A stretch of 58,778 nt of DNA from an uncultured Prevotellaceae bacterium (GCA_900541935.1 UQLZ01000010.1:1-58778); one strand, 5' to 3'; numbered from the stretch's first letter, positions 31,028-40,685 are shown. The notes: generated by a model not told the origin, from the letters alone. Translations and numbers: made by a program.

Positions 31028-32224
31028 CTACTTTTTATTTACCACTTTTGTGCTATCTGAAACTACACCATCGGAAACCCTAACTTTTATACCCGGTGTC
31101 AGTTTGTGATAGCCCTCTGTTACTATTTTCTCGCCCGCAACAAGACCTCTTTCAACAACTACATTATTCATAAACTCAGGTCCAAGTTCTACAAAGCGAC
31201 GCTCAACAGTTGTATCTCTACGCATAACGTAGATATAAGCACCTCCTTTTTCTATAATCACAGATCTCAAAGGGACAACTGTTGCTTTCTCCTTAACGTC
31301 AAGCAACAATTTTACTTTTGTAAACTGTCCTGGCAAAAGGACTCTTTCGGGGTTAGGCATTTCTGCTCTAACAGAGAATGTTCCTGTTCTCGGGTCAACC
31401 TGTGGCTCTGCAAAATCCACTAAACCCTTGTAAGGATATTCCGTATTATCGGCAAGTGTAATAGTAATATTTGGCTGCCATGAGCGGTTTTCATCCTTTT
31501 GTCCAAGATTGACATTTCTTTCCTTACTTTTGAGGTAATCTAATGCCGTCATGCTAAAGTCAACCAACACAGTATCACTTTTAACAATCGTTGCAAGCAA
31601 TGATTTTGCACCAGGACCTACCAAAGTTCCCAAATCGACATGACGCTCACTGATGTGACCAGCCAAAGGTGAGCGAACCATTGTATATCCAAGTTCCATT
31701 TCAGCCTGCTCCAGGTCTGCCTTGCTCATAACCACAGATGCTTCTGCTGTTTCGTATGCTGCAATAGCATTATCAAGGTCCAATTGGCTGGCTGCATTCT
31801 GCTCATATAGAGGACGAATACGCTCCAAATCACGCTTTGCCTTCAAAGCCTGAGCCTCATCCTTCTTCAACTGCGCACGAGCCTTATCTGCCTTCGCCTT
31901 ATATTGCTCCTGGTTGATTACAAATAAAACCTGATTCTTAGAAACATACGTTCCTTCCTCGAAAAGCATCTGCTCAAGATACCCTTCCACCCTGGCTCTT
32001 ACTTCAACAAACTGCTGGGCACGAACCCTTCCTACATATTCACCATAAATTTCAACATCGTCCTGTAATGCAGGAGCTACTGTTACAATTGGAGGCAACG
32101 GCTTTGGTCCTGGACGGTGCGATAAAAACAAATAAATTCCTATAACCGCCACAATACAAACCAATGCGATAATGGTCCTTTTTTTATTGAGGTTAAAATC
32201 CCTCTTGGTCAAATACAATCTCAT
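31028..32224 (-). CDS. RND efflux periplasmic adaptor (membrane-fusion protein)
   Basis: 398 aa. A basic N-terminus and one anchor helix (about 16-33) replace the lipobox seen in AcrA. Then come the barrel-sandwich half VRARVEGYLEQMLFEEGTYV, a helical hairpin (about 105-170, heptad-like), the second lipoyl half GTLVGPGAKSLLATIV and a C-terminal beta-barrel/membrane-proximal domain ending LTPGIKVRVSDGVV. First gene of the efflux operon. The -7 element TATCTTTG at 32404-32411 (minus) would give a leader of about 175 nt. Confidence 0.92.
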   Translation of the reverse strand: MRLYLTKRDFNLNKKRTIIALVCIVAVIGIYLFLSHRPGPKPLPPIVTVAPALQDDVEIYGEYVGRVRAQQFVEVRARVEGYLEQMLFEEGTYVSKNQVLFVINQEQYKAKADKARAQLKKDEAQALKAKRDLERIRPLYEQNAASQLDLDNAIAAYETAEASVVMSKADLEQAEMELGYTMVRSPLAGHISERHVDLGTLVGPGAKSLLATIVKSDTVLVDFSMTALDYLKSKERNVNLGQKDENRSWQPNITITLADNTEYPYKGLVDFAEPQVDPRTGTFSVRAEMPNPERVLLPGQFTKVKLLLDVKEKATVVPLRSVIIEKGGAYIYVMRRDTTVERRFVELGPEFMNNVVVERGLVAGEKIVTEGYHKLTPGIKVRVSDGVVSDSTKVVNKK

Positions 32225-32876
32225 GCCGTTTTGTTTTAATTATTACTCTAATTTTTCCTATTTTAAACTGTATCATTACTTTCTCCAAAAAGAGAGACTC
32301 CTAACTGCAAGAAAACAAATCTCCAGTTGAAGTCTTTCCGATATTGGTAAATATAAAAGATAATCAGTTTACTATTCTTAAAAAGAAATTTCAATATTTT
32401 TTGCAAAGATAGGACTTATAGACCAATTTGTAAGAATATTTTTTCAATTTATGCATAAAGAAATCAAAAAAAATGTTAGAACTATTATTATCCAAATTTT
32501 GCCTATTTCTTATCTTTTAACAATCTGATGTTTCAAAACTGACTTTTTACTTAATTTATAATAAATCACACCTTTCTATAACATTATATCAACTTAAAAA
32601 TCCAAACCGAAAGAATCATACACTTAAGAAATCACTCATTTTTAAAGACTGATTAATCAACATATTAATAACAAAATAAAAACAAGTTCCAAGAATAATT
32701 ATTCACAGAATAAAAATTACAGGTCTTATAATATCTTCTTTATTATTTCTTAACTAAATCATAATGACTTAAATGCAGTTATCTAACGACTTAACATTAA
32801 AAGAATATGTTTTTATTAAAAATTAAGTCTGACTCTGCTCCAAAATTGTTAACTTTGTCATTCCATTTATGAGATT
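32225..32876. other. 652-bp AT-rich intergenic region between RND operon and dnaG
   Basis: No credible ORF or RNA gene seen. The left part is the leader of the efflux operon, with a small hairpin CTTTCTC/GAGAG at about 32281-32298 and a -7 element TATCTTTG on the minus strand at 32404-32411. The right part holds the dnaG -7 element TAACTTTG (32850-32857). The middle (about 32430-32840) is very AT-rich, and I see nothing specific in it. Confidence 0.6.
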
Positions 32877-35015
32877 ATGATAGACAGGAGAACAGTTGAT
32901 AAAATTCTTGATGCAGCCGACATCGTTGATGTCGTCTCCGACTTTGTTCATCTTCGCAAAAGAGGGGCAAACTATATAGGACTATGTCCTTTTCACAACG
33001 AAAAGACTCCTTCTTTCAGCGTTTCAAGAGCAAAAGGAATATGTAAATGCTTCAGTTGCGGTAAAGGTGGCAGCCCAGTAAACTTCATAATGGAGCATGA
33101 GCAAATGTCCTATTATGAAGCTCTTAAATATCTTGCTAAAAAATATAACATCGAAGTCGTTGAAAAGGAACTCACCGATAAGGAAAAACAGGAGCAATCG
33201 GAGCGAGAGAACCTGCTTGCAACAAACGAATTTGCAATGATGCAATTCGAAAAAAACCTTTTTGAAACGAACGATGGCAGGAATATCGGTCTTTCATATT
33301 TTTACGAGCGTGGCTTTAATGATGACATCATTAAGAAATTCCACCTCGGATATTCCATGGAAGCGAACGATGCTCTATGCAACACAATAAAAAAGAATGG
33401 ATACAATATTCAAAACGCCATCCATACGGGACTTTGCATCCAAAATGGAGAACGAATTTACGACCGCTTTAAGGGAAGGGTTATGTTCCCTGTCCTTAAT
33501 ATTTCCGGAAAAGTAATTGCATTCGGAGGAAGAACGCTTCACCCTGAAAGAGACAAAGCAAAATATGTAAACTCTCCGGAATCAATAATATATAAAAAGA
33601 GTAACGAACTTTACGGATTATATCAGGCGAAAAAAGCAATCACAAAAAACGATAAATGCTTTCTTGTTGAAGGTTATACCGACGTTCTATCTATGCACCA
33701 GGCTGGGATAGAAAATGTTGTTGCTTCTTCAGGTACTTCTTTAACCGAAGGGCAAATCCGTATGATTCACCGTTTTACTAATGACATAACCGTTCTTTAC
33801 GATGGTGACTCAGCGGGTATCCGTGCTTCATTGAGAGGTATTGACATGCTACTTTCGGAAGGACTTAATGTAAAAGTTCTACTTCTACCAGACGGTGATG
33901 ACCCTGACAGTTTTGCTAAAAAGCATAATGCTACCGAATTTCAAGAATTCATTGCAAAAAATGAAACGGACTTTATAATATTCAAAACAACAATTCTTCT
34001 GCAAGGTCTTGAAGACGACCCTATCAAAAAAGCAGAAGCAATTAACGATATTATAAAATCAATATCTGTTATTCCTAACATTATTCAAAGAAACATCTAC
34101 ATAAAGGAATGCGGCGCGCGCTTCGATATGGACGAGAAGATACTCATCCGCGAAGTAAACAAAATGATAAAGGCTCAAGCATCTGGAAAGAAGCAACCTC
34201 AACAAGAAATTCCAGAAGAAAAGCCAGTAACCGCTGAAACCTTAGTTAAGGAAAGCCAAAAGACAAACAAAAAGGTCAACAAATATATCCTTCCCTTTGA
34301 AGAAGAAGTTATCAGATATGTCGTAAAATTCGGCATGATGACCTTCGGCTACATTGCTGATGATGAAGGAGGGAACTCTACCGGAACAGTAATTGAATAT
34401 ATAAAATCTGAACTCGAAAGAGACGGAATGGAATTTTCGTCAGAACTGCATAGTCGCATTTTTGAAAAATCACTATCACTGGTTGATTCTTTTATAGCCG
34501 ACAGTAAAGACTTTGAGCACGAACTCGCTAACAGGAAGGCAATCATGGAAATGGAAGGCATTGAGCAAATCCGCCAGAATTGCAACAACCTTGATGCCAT
34601 CCAGCAAGAAGAAAAGAAAATGCATGAGAAAATCGAAGAGCGACTCATGGAAATGAAAAAGAATTTCCAAATGAGCTATCTTGAGAAAAAACTCAGCTCT
34701 GATATCGATGATGAAATTCGAAAAAAATCAACTGATTTCACTGATGAAAAACTGAAACTTAGCAAAGTACACACTAAAAACGGACTCGTCGAAAAAGAGG
34801 AAGACAAACTGACAGAAATAATTCCTCTTGCTATTCTTGCCTGGAAAGACGCCATTATTTCCCATGAGATAAAGACTTTACAAAAGCAACTCAGGAACCC
34901 GGAAATTATTTCTGATATGAACAAAATGGCTGAATGTATGAAGCAGCTAAGCGATATGCTCTTACTCAGAAGCCAATTTGCCAAACTCCTTGGCGACAGA
35001 GTAATCATTCCTTGA
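32877..35015 (+). CDS. dnaG: DNA primase
   Basis: 712 aa. The N-terminal CHC2 zinc domain has CPFHNEKTPSF and CKCFSCGKGG (about 38-66). The RNA-polymerase core and TOPRIM domain follow, with FLVEGYTDVLSMHQAG (about 262-277) and the metal-binding VLYDGDSAGI (about 306-315), and a long charged C-terminal helicase-interaction region (about 430-712). It synthesises replication primers with DnaB helicase. It is monocistronic with its own -7 element and is followed by AT-rich non-coding DNA. The C-terminal part is rich in Glu/Lys helices, which is common. Confidence 0.95.
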   Translation: MIDRRTVDKILDAADIVDVVSDFVHLRKRGANYIGLCPFHNEKTPSFSVSRAKGICKCFSCGKGGSPVNFIMEHEQMSYYEALKYLAKKYNIEVVEKELTDKEKQEQSERENLLATNEFAMMQFEKNLFETNDGRNIGLSYFYERGFNDDIIKKFHLGYSMEANDALCNTIKKNGYNIQNAIHTGLCIQNGERIYDRFKGRVMFPVLNISGKVIAFGGRTLHPERDKAKYVNSPESIIYKKSNELYGLYQAKKAITKNDKCFLVEGYTDVLSMHQAGIENVVASSGTSLTEGQIRMIHRFTNDITVLYDGDSAGIRASLRGIDMLLSEGLNVKVLLLPDGDDPDSFAKKHNATEFQEFIAKNETDFIIFKTTILLQGLEDDPIKKAEAINDIIKSISVIPNIIQRNIYIKECGARFDMDEKILIREVNKMIKAQASGKKQPQQEIPEEKPVTAETLVKESQKTNKKVNKYILPFEEEVIRYVVKFGMMTFGYIADDEGGNSTGTVIEYIKSELERDGMEFSSELHSRIFEKSLSLVDSFIADSKDFEHELANRKAIMEMEGIEQIRQNCNNLDAIQQEEKKMHEKIEERLMEMKKNFQMSYLEKKLSSDIDDEIRKKSTDFTDEKLKLSKVHTKNGLVEKEEDKLTEIIPLAILAWKDAIISHEIKTLQKQLRNPEIISDMNKMAECMKQLSDMLLLRSQFAKLLGDRVIIP

Positions 35016-35366
35016 TTTCAAAAACCGTCCACACGGAAACAAATGACATTGGAATTGTTTACATTTTGCAAACACATTTAACGGTACGTACTACTAACGC
35101 TTTTCTCAAATTATCCCCACACAATCAATTATATATCAATCATTTGTATGAACAATTCCCGCAATCGTCCGCCACGAGGAAACAAACATAATTGCCGTAA
35201 ACGGCACAAATAGTTAAACCTATTGTTGACTAAATTAATTTTTTTCTTAAAAAATTTCGTTTTATCTAAAAAAGGTGTAACTTTGCAAGCAAAATAATAA
35301 TTAAGTACAATCAAAAAACTTAACTGCCTATAGAATCTACATTACACAATAAAAAAAATTGTTTAA
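35016..35366 (+). other. 351-bp intergenic region before the sigma factor gene
   Basis: No ORF of merit. It contains the sigma-gene promoter: TTTCG (35255-35259), 18-bp spacer, TAACTTTG (35278-35285), and about 80 nt of leader. No convincing hairpin terminator after dnaG. Confidence 0.5.
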
Positions 35367-35957
35367 ATGAAAGATTTAACTGCGTTGACTGACGATAAAC
35401 TTGTCAGCCTATATGCCAGAGGCAATAATGATGCTTTTGATATTCTTCTTCAAAGATACGAATGTCGCATTTTCTCATACATCCTTAATATAGTAAAGGA
35501 TGAAGATAAGGCAAACGACATTTTCCAAGATACATTCATTAAAGCCATTGTTACAATAAAGGACGGTAGATATACCGAAAGCGGAAAGTTCGGCTCTTGG
35601 CTCACAAGAATTGCACACAACCTCGTTATCGACTACTATCGTCAGGAAAAAGCCGTAACTCAAGTTTCCTGCGATAATGAGGAAATAAATATCCTTAACC
35701 GCAAAGAGTTAAGCGATACAAATATTGAGGATTCCCTGATTAAAGACCAGATTCTGCTTGATATCCGCAACCTTGTTTCATCATTGCCTACCCTGCAAAA
35801 AGAAGTTTTGGAGATGAGATACTATATGAATATGAGTTTTAAGGAAATTGCAGAAACAACAGGCGTAAGCATAAATACCGCTCTTGGCAGAATGCGTTAC
35901 GCAATTCTCAACCTCCGCAAAATAGCCGACGAAAAAAATATTATATTGACGCAATAA
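35367..35957 (+). CDS. ECF-type RNA polymerase sigma factor
   Basis: 196 aa with only sigma regions 2 and 4. Region 2: AFDILLQRYECRIFSYILNIVKDEDKANDIFQDTFIKA (about 22-60). Region 4: LPTLQKEVLEMRYYMNMSFKEIAETTGVSINTALGRMRYA (about 137-177). No anti-sigma gene follows, unlike many ECF systems, and none of the SusC/D partners is adjacent. In Bacteroidetes this standalone form is often constitutive or envelope-stress related, but the target is not evident from sequence. Confidence 0.9.
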   Translation: MKDLTALTDDKLVSLYARGNNDAFDILLQRYECRIFSYILNIVKDEDKANDIFQDTFIKAIVTIKDGRYTESGKFGSWLTRIAHNLVIDYYRQEKAVTQVSCDNEEINILNRKELSDTNIEDSLIKDQILLDIRNLVSSLPTLQKEVLEMRYYMNMSFKEIAETTGVSINTALGRMRYAILNLRKIADEKNIILTQ

Positions 35958-36093
35958 ATCTTTCTTGGGACTGATCTGCAAGAACCAATACCATAAGCGA
36001 ATTAAAAAAGTCTTCATATTTCAAGATTTAGTTGCTCATATTTTCGGGTAAATATTTATAAAACCTTTTGCATAACAACTTAATCACCTTCTA

Positions 36094-37491
36094 ATGAAGA
36101 AAATATCATACACCGCTTTGTTTGCAGGCATGGTATTATTAGCCGGAGCACAGACTACACCCCAGATGTCAGGAGAGGAGAAGCAAAAAACTTTAGAAGA
36201 ACTTGAGCGCTCCTACGAGATGGAAATATACGGATATTTCAGCAACAACCGTCCTGCAACAGTCCTTGACATTATGCCTTAGGAGGAATGGGCATATAAG
36301 CATTTTGATGAATATTCTAACGTATCAGACTTGTTAAACTGTTTTGAAAACTTGTCGGTTGAGCCAATTGCCGGAGAGCCCAAAATGTGCCGATTGGTAT
36401 TCAAAGGAAAAACAAAAGGTTCGGAAACGTTCGAAGACAGAAAATATATAGGACAGCCATGGGAATCAATAATTGACAGTATCGGTACTTATATAGGATT
36501 CAGGGAAAAGATATTTTACGGTCTGACAACAGTTGTCGAACTTAATCTTACAAACAAAAATGGCAAACCCATACTTATTGACCTCGATAACGGCAGTATG
36601 GAAAGCGTATATGCAATAAAAGGAAAGAAAAGCATAGGAAACGGAGAATCCGAAGTATGGTTTGGCATAGATATACCGCTTGATGCCGAATTTTCCGAAA
36701 TTAGCAACGGCACAGCAACAGTCCGATTCACTATGCCTGATGAATACGAAACCGTTAAGGTAAATGCTGGCGATGTATGCAAACAACCTGTTAAAGTATC
36801 TTTCAGAGACTTTAATTTAAACGTGAAAGGGTTGACAGCACAGGTTTTGTCATATCCGATAATATGTTTTTCAGAGAACGAATCGACAAAACAAACTATC
36901 TATTCTGTAAAAACGGGATTTGGTATAAACCACAACCTTAAAACAACGAATGGGGCTATCTTAACGATATACTGGAATACAACGGAGGAAACTACACTTT
37001 TGAAAAATGGCTAAAGAAAAAAGGTATCGACCCCGAAAACCTAAAGGTGACACTGAGAGAGTACAGAGTTAGAAGCGACTCCACCTATAGATTCCAAAAA
37101 CTTGGTAAATTTTGCAGCACTGGGATGAGCGTTGATACAATATTGTTTTATAAACCGTCTGCTATTGAAGATGAACAAAACAAACTTCGAAAAACTGGTA
37201 GAAACTGCCAGACAGAAATATGGTAAACCTGCCCTGCAGAAAGCAGAAACAGGTAAAGACGAACTTAAAAAGATTCTGATAAACTTGATGGTATCAAAGG
37301 GCAAGGACATACCCGTGTATCTTTGGAATCCGGATGACGAATATATCGGACTGTTCATGGAAGGCGAGGATGTCGTAAAGCTCTTCCGGGCAAAAAAAGA
37401 ATTTGAAGATTTACTCATCAAAGTAAATGGTCCTTACATTGAGGCTACGGAGGAATGGCAAAAATTTAAGGAAGAAATTCTGGAGTTATAA
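36094..37491 (+). pseudogene. Decayed gene for a secreted hypothetical protein
   Basis: It starts with an intact signal peptide (MKKISYTALFAGMVLLAGAQ) and runs in one frame, interrupted by TAG at 36280-36282 after DIMP. The same frame continues EEWAYKHFDEYSNVSDLL to about 36850. Sense then passes to another frame (FFRERIDKTNYLF, broken by TAA at 36939, then NNEWGYLNDILEYNGGNYTF ... SVDTILFYKPSAIEDEQNK) and returns to the first frame for FEKLVETARQKYGKPALQK to the stop at 37491. So at least two nonsense codons and two frameshifts have accumulated. I do not recognise the family. Confidence 0.75.
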
Positions 37492-37651
37492 ATATCAGGT
37501 TAAAATTAAAGACGAAAAGCAGACAGTGTGTTATAATTGCAAAGCACTTCGTTACTTTCGAAAATTTGCCCACAGTCATTTACTATTAGCAAACTCCTGC
37601 TAACCTTATTCTCTGTGCCTTGCATTATATCAGTCATAACGCACAGAAAGA

Positions 37652-37686
37652 GGGGTTGCATCAAAAATTTATTTTGACACAACCCC
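37652..37686 (-). terminator. Terminator hairpin, repeat copy C
   Basis: Stem 37652-37666 with 37672-37686 (GGGGTTG...CAACCCC), 95 bp beyond the efp stop on the minus strand. It has the same core as copies at 18781 and 26442 in the transcript direction. Confidence 0.8.
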
Positions 37687-37780
37687 AACTAAAAAGTTAT
37701 TAATTTTATCCTATTATTAAGAATTAACTTATATAACGCTTATTTAGGACTAATCATATTCACTAACTGAATATTACCAA

Positions 37781-38347
37781 TTATGCTTTTACGCGACCAA
37801 CGTAAGAACCTTCGCGAGTGTCAACCTCGATAACCTCACCTTCGTTGATAAACAAAGGAACGCGTACTTCTGCTCCTGTTTCAACTGTTGCAGGTTTCAA
37901 TGTGTTTGTTGCTGTATCGCCTTTCAACCCCGGTTCTGTGTAAGTAATCTTCAATTGTGTCTTTACTGGCATCTCAGCATAGAGAACGGTTTCTGTTGTA
38001 GCATCAGCAACAACTTCCACTACGTCACCTTCTTTCATGAAGTCAACACCGGTAATCATATCCTTTTGAATAGGAATTTGCTCGTATGTTTCCTGATTCA
38101 TAAAAATATAATCTGTACCTTCCTGGTATAGGTATTGGTACGGACGGCGCTCAACTCTTACATCCTCCAACTTTTCACCAATGTTGAAACGACGTTCCAA
38201 TACATAACCGTCAACAACGTCTTTCAACTTTGTACGCATAAAGGTATTACCTTTACCTGGCTTTACGTGAAGGAATTCAATAACAAAATACAATTTGCCA
38301 TCCATGCGGATGCAAGTTCCGTTCTTAATATCTTGAGCGTTAATCAT
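37781..38347 (-). CDS. efp: Translation elongation factor P
   Basis: 188 aa, three beta-barrel domains. The tip loop HVKPGKGNTFMR carries K32, equivalent to the modified Lys of E. coli EF-P. The end KITYTEPGLKGDTATNTLKPATVETGAEVRVPLFINEGE is the EF-P signature. It relieves ribosome stalling at polyproline. No modifying enzyme (EpmA/B) is in the window. The -7 element TACCTTTG at 38388-38395 (minus) lies 40 bp upstream. Confidence 0.96.
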   Translation of the reverse strand: MINAQDIKNGTCIRMDGKLYFVIEFLHVKPGKGNTFMRTKLKDVVDGYVLERRFNIGEKLEDVRVERRPYQYLYQEGTDYIFMNQETYEQIPIQKDMITGVDFMKEGDVVEVVADATTETVLYAEMPVKTQLKITYTEPGLKGDTATNTLKPATVETGAEVRVPLFINEGEVIEVDTREGSYVGRVKA

Positions 38348-38387
38348 AAAATATAATTATATTGTTTAAAATCTTATTAACGATTGC

Positions 38388-38395
38388 AAAGGTAC
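38388..38395 (-). promoter_or_regulatory. -7 promoter element of efp
   Basis: Minus-strand TACCTTTG, an exact TAnnTTTG match. Confidence 0.5.
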
Positions 38396-38463
38396 CAATT
38401 ATTTTCCACATAATCAGCACCATTTGCCGTTTTTTATCCCTAATTTCTGCCAAAATGGAGAAA

Positions 38464-39390
38464 TTATAGCCTTATTCCATACTTTTCTATTCTGTTTTCA
38501 AGCATTCCTTTTGGCAAGAACTTTCCAAGCACTGAAACTATTGTATTGAGCATCCTCTCTCTTATATAGTCATCTTTTATGTAGAGAGAAACCCTTCGCT
38601 GCGACAAGTAGTCGCCTTCAATCCGTCTTACATTGGCTCGCTGACCCTCACTCAAAAATGGCAAATGCATTTCTGGAATAATAGTAAATCCTCCATTAAT
38701 ATCAACTATTCGTATCAGAGTTTCAATACTGCCTGCTTCATATATATGACGTCCTTTCGCACGTGCCTTACAGAAACTGAAAGCACTTTCTCGTAGGCAC
38801 TGTGCCTCCTTCATTATCCACATATTCTCATGCTCAAGATTTTCCGGCTTGAAGACTGGCAATTTCCTCCAGCAGTTCTCCGAAAGATAAACATAAAATT
38901 TTTCCTTATATAATGGTATTTCTGTCACTCCTTTATAAACATTACCGCTTATTGCTAAACCTGCATCTAACTCCCCACGCAACAAAGCATCAGCCATAGC
39001 ATCTGCTTTCATCTCCGAAATGGAAAGATTTATATCAGAATAGTCTTTAATATAATTCTTGATAAAGTCTGGCAATATATATGGTGCAATGGTAGGACCT
39101 ACAGAAATTGACAAATCTCCGGAAACCCCGCCTTTACTCTCTACAACGAGTTCTTCTATTCGACCAGCCTCAACAAGCGTTGTTTCTGCCTGTTGGATTA
39201 TCTTCTCTCCTATCGATGTTGGCTCTACTTTCTTATTGGTTCGCTCGAATATCTTCACATCAAGTTCTTCTTCCAACTTAACAAGCATAGCACTTAATGT
39301 TGGCTGCGAGATTCCACAAGCATCCGCTGCCTTGGCAAAACTGCGGTAACGATTTATTTCAACTATGTATCTTAACTGCTGCAATGTCAT
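38464..39390 (-). CDS. oxyR: Hydrogen-peroxide-sensing LysR-type regulator OxyR
   Basis: 308 aa. N-terminal LysR winged helix (about 1-60, TLQQLRYIVEINRYRSFAKAA) and a C-terminal sensor domain. The peroxide switch is visible: C198 and C207 in CLRESAFSFC have the same nine-residue spacing and neighbouring CLR as C199/C208 of E. coli OxyR. Divergent from the Fe-S membrane protein gene with 92 bp between. A palindrome matching half of the OxyR consensus lies 5 bp before its start, suggesting autoregulation. Confidence 0.93.
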   Translation of the reverse strand: MTLQQLRYIVEINRYRSFAKAADACGISQPTLSAMLVKLEEELDVKIFERTNKKVEPTSIGEKIIQQAETTLVEAGRIEELVVESKGGVSGDLSISVGPTIAPYILPDFIKNYIKDYSDINLSISEMKADAMADALLRGELDAGLAISGNVYKGVTEIPLYKEKFYVYLSENCWRKLPVFKPENLEHENMWIMKEAQCLRESAFSFCKARAKGRHIYEAGSIETLIRIVDINGGFTIIPEMHLPFLSEGQRANVRRIEGDYLSQRRVSLYIKDDYIRERMLNTIVSVLGKFLPKGMLENRIEKYGIRL

Positions 39391-39394
39391 ATCA

Positions 39395-39409
39395 ATAGAT
39401 TTTATCTAT
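39395..39409. promoter_or_regulatory. OxyR-like operator palindrome
   Basis: ATAGATTTTATCTAT fits the ATAGnTnnnAnCTAT half of the E. coli OxyR consensus exactly. It lies between oxyR and the divergent redox genes. The second half-site expected 7 bp away is only weakly matched. It overlaps the leader of oxyR, whose promoter (ATTG, 19 bp, TATCTTTG on minus; 39411-39441) lies just beside it. Confidence 0.6.
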
Positions 39410-39410
39410 A

Positions 39411-39460
39411 CAAAGATAAGAAATATCATTCGTTTATCAATTAAAAACAAACTAAATTTG
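39411..39460. promoter_or_regulatory. Divergent promoters of oxyR and the Fe-S/thioredoxin genes
   Basis: Minus strand for oxyR: ATTG (complement of 39438-39441), 19 bp, TATCTTTG (complement of 39411-39418). Plus strand: TTCG (39429-39432), 20 bp, TAAATTTG (39453-39460). Both are one mismatch from TTTG-N19-21-TAnnTTTG, and they interlock. Confidence 0.6.
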
Positions 39461-39482
39461 CATTAGAAATAAAACAAAAAAT

Positions 39483-40163
39483 ATGGCAACAAAGAGATTT
39501 CACAGATACATGGCGAAAAAGGGATTTCCCCTCTACTGGCTACTATTAGGCTACCTGGTCTTGGGTTACTTCTACCCTATTATCGGACTGATAGCATTAA
39601 TCTGCATGATCGCACCGGTAACATTCTCTATCTGGAAAGGCAGATGGTGGTGTGGTAATGCTTGCCCGAGAGGAAACTTCTACGACAAGATATTATCAAA
39701 ATACTCTCCTCATAGACCTATTCCAAAATTTGTCAGGACTTTTGGCTTTCGGTTGTTTATGGTATTTTTTATATTTACGATGTTCACAGTACAAATGTAC
39801 TTCGCGTGGGGAGATTGGAACGCAATGGGGCGAGTATTTTGGAATATCATCCTTATAACAACAATCGTCGGTATTATCCTCTCTTTCATCTACGCTCCGA
39901 GAACATGGTGCTCGTTCTGCCCGATGGGAACACTATCTTCCTGGGTGGCTCCAAAAGAAGGTAAACTGCCAAATGGGTATAAGAGCATACACGTAAGCAG
40001 CACTTGCCAAATGAAATGCAAAAGTTGCGCAAGATTTTGCCCAATGCAACTGACGCCTTACGACAGCAGAGGACAGGAAAACGGGTACCTACACCCTGAC
40101 TGCATAAAGTGCGGACAATGCGTAACTGCCTGCCCTATAAAGATTATGGAACTGAAAAAATAA
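39483..40163 (+). CDS. Membrane-bound 4Fe-4S protein (NapH/NosR-like)
   Basis: A 226-aa integral membrane iron-sulfur protein with four helices (about 20-50, 80-105, 115-140). Cysteine motifs: CGNACPRG (about 58-65), CSFCPMG (about 142-148), CQMKCKSCARFCP (about 174-186) and CIKCGQCVTACP near the C-terminus. The two membrane CxxxCP motifs are the NapH/NosR hallmark, and the final two give [4Fe-4S] clusters on the cytoplasmic side. It probably passes electrons between quinol or ferredoxin and a periplasmic or thiol acceptor. It is followed 33 bp later by thioredoxin and controlled from the OxyR intergenic region. Confidence 0.85.
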   Translation: MATKRFHRYMAKKGFPLYWLLLGYLVLGYFYPIIGLIALICMIAPVTFSIWKGRWWCGNACPRGNFYDKILSKYSPHRPIPKFVRTFGFRLFMVFFIFTMFTVQMYFAWGDWNAMGRVFWNIILITTIVGIILSFIYAPRTWCSFCPMGTLSSWVAPKEGKLPNGYKSIHVSSTCQMKCKSCARFCPMQLTPYDSRGQENGYLHPDCIKCGQCVTACPIKIMELKK

Positions 40164-40196
40164 AGAAATAATAATAACAAAATAAAATTAGAAATT

Positions 40197-40517
40197 ATGG
40201 AAAATATTCAAACTTACCTACCGTATCTTCGCGGTTATGACTTTACTGGAATGCCAGTTATCATCGACTTCTACGCAACATGGTGTGGACCTTGCAGAAA
40301 TCTCGCTCCTCACGTTGAAAAACTCGCAGCAGAATATGAAGGACGAGTGAAAGTTTTGAAAGTGGACGTTGACAAAAACGAGCAACTTGCAATGGCAGCA
40401 AGAATCCAGTCAATCCCAACGCTCTTCTTCATCGACAAGGAAGGAAACATTGAGCGCCACGTTGGAGGTCTTCCATTCGGGAAACTCGCAGAAAAAGCGG
40501 ACGAACTCCTAAAATAG
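40197..40517 (+). CDS. trxA: Thioredoxin
   Basis: 106 aa, DFYATWCGPCRNLAPHVEKLA with active-site C30-G-P-C33, and the cis-Pro motif SIPTLFFIDKEG (about 76-87). A cytoplasmic disulfide reductase; no signal peptide. Likely co-transcribed with the Fe-S membrane protein, in a module next to oxyR, so it is expected to be peroxide-induced. It also could regenerate the ArsC-type enzyme encoded at 11186. Confidence 0.93.
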   Translation: MENIQTYLPYLRGYDFTGMPVIIDFYATWCGPCRNLAPHVEKLAAEYEGRVKVLKVDVDKNEQLAMAARIQSIPTLFFIDKEGNIERHVGGLPFGKLAEKADELLK

Positions 40518-40552
40518 CACCTCAGCAAATAGCAATCAATCTTAATAACCAA

Positions 40553-40584
40553 CCCCTCGGCACTTCAAACACCGAGGGGTTTTT
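40553..40584 (+). terminator. Terminator after thioredoxin
   Basis: CCCCTCGG / CCGAGGGG stem (40553-40560 with 40572-40579), then TTTTTATTTT. Confidence 0.9.
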
Positions 40585-40646
40585 ATTTTATAGTTAGAAT
40601 AACATTTTATCAAAACATTTATTATCAACACTTACCGTTAAAAACA

Positions 40647-40685
40647 TTTTCCGCAGATTGCGGGAAACCAACAATCTGCGGAAAA
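40647..40685 (-). terminator. Terminator of the outer-membrane barrel gene
   Basis: TTTTCCGCAGATTG (40647-40660) pairs perfectly with 40672-40685, a 14-bp stem, 31 bp after the minus-strand stop at 40716. Confidence 0.85.
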
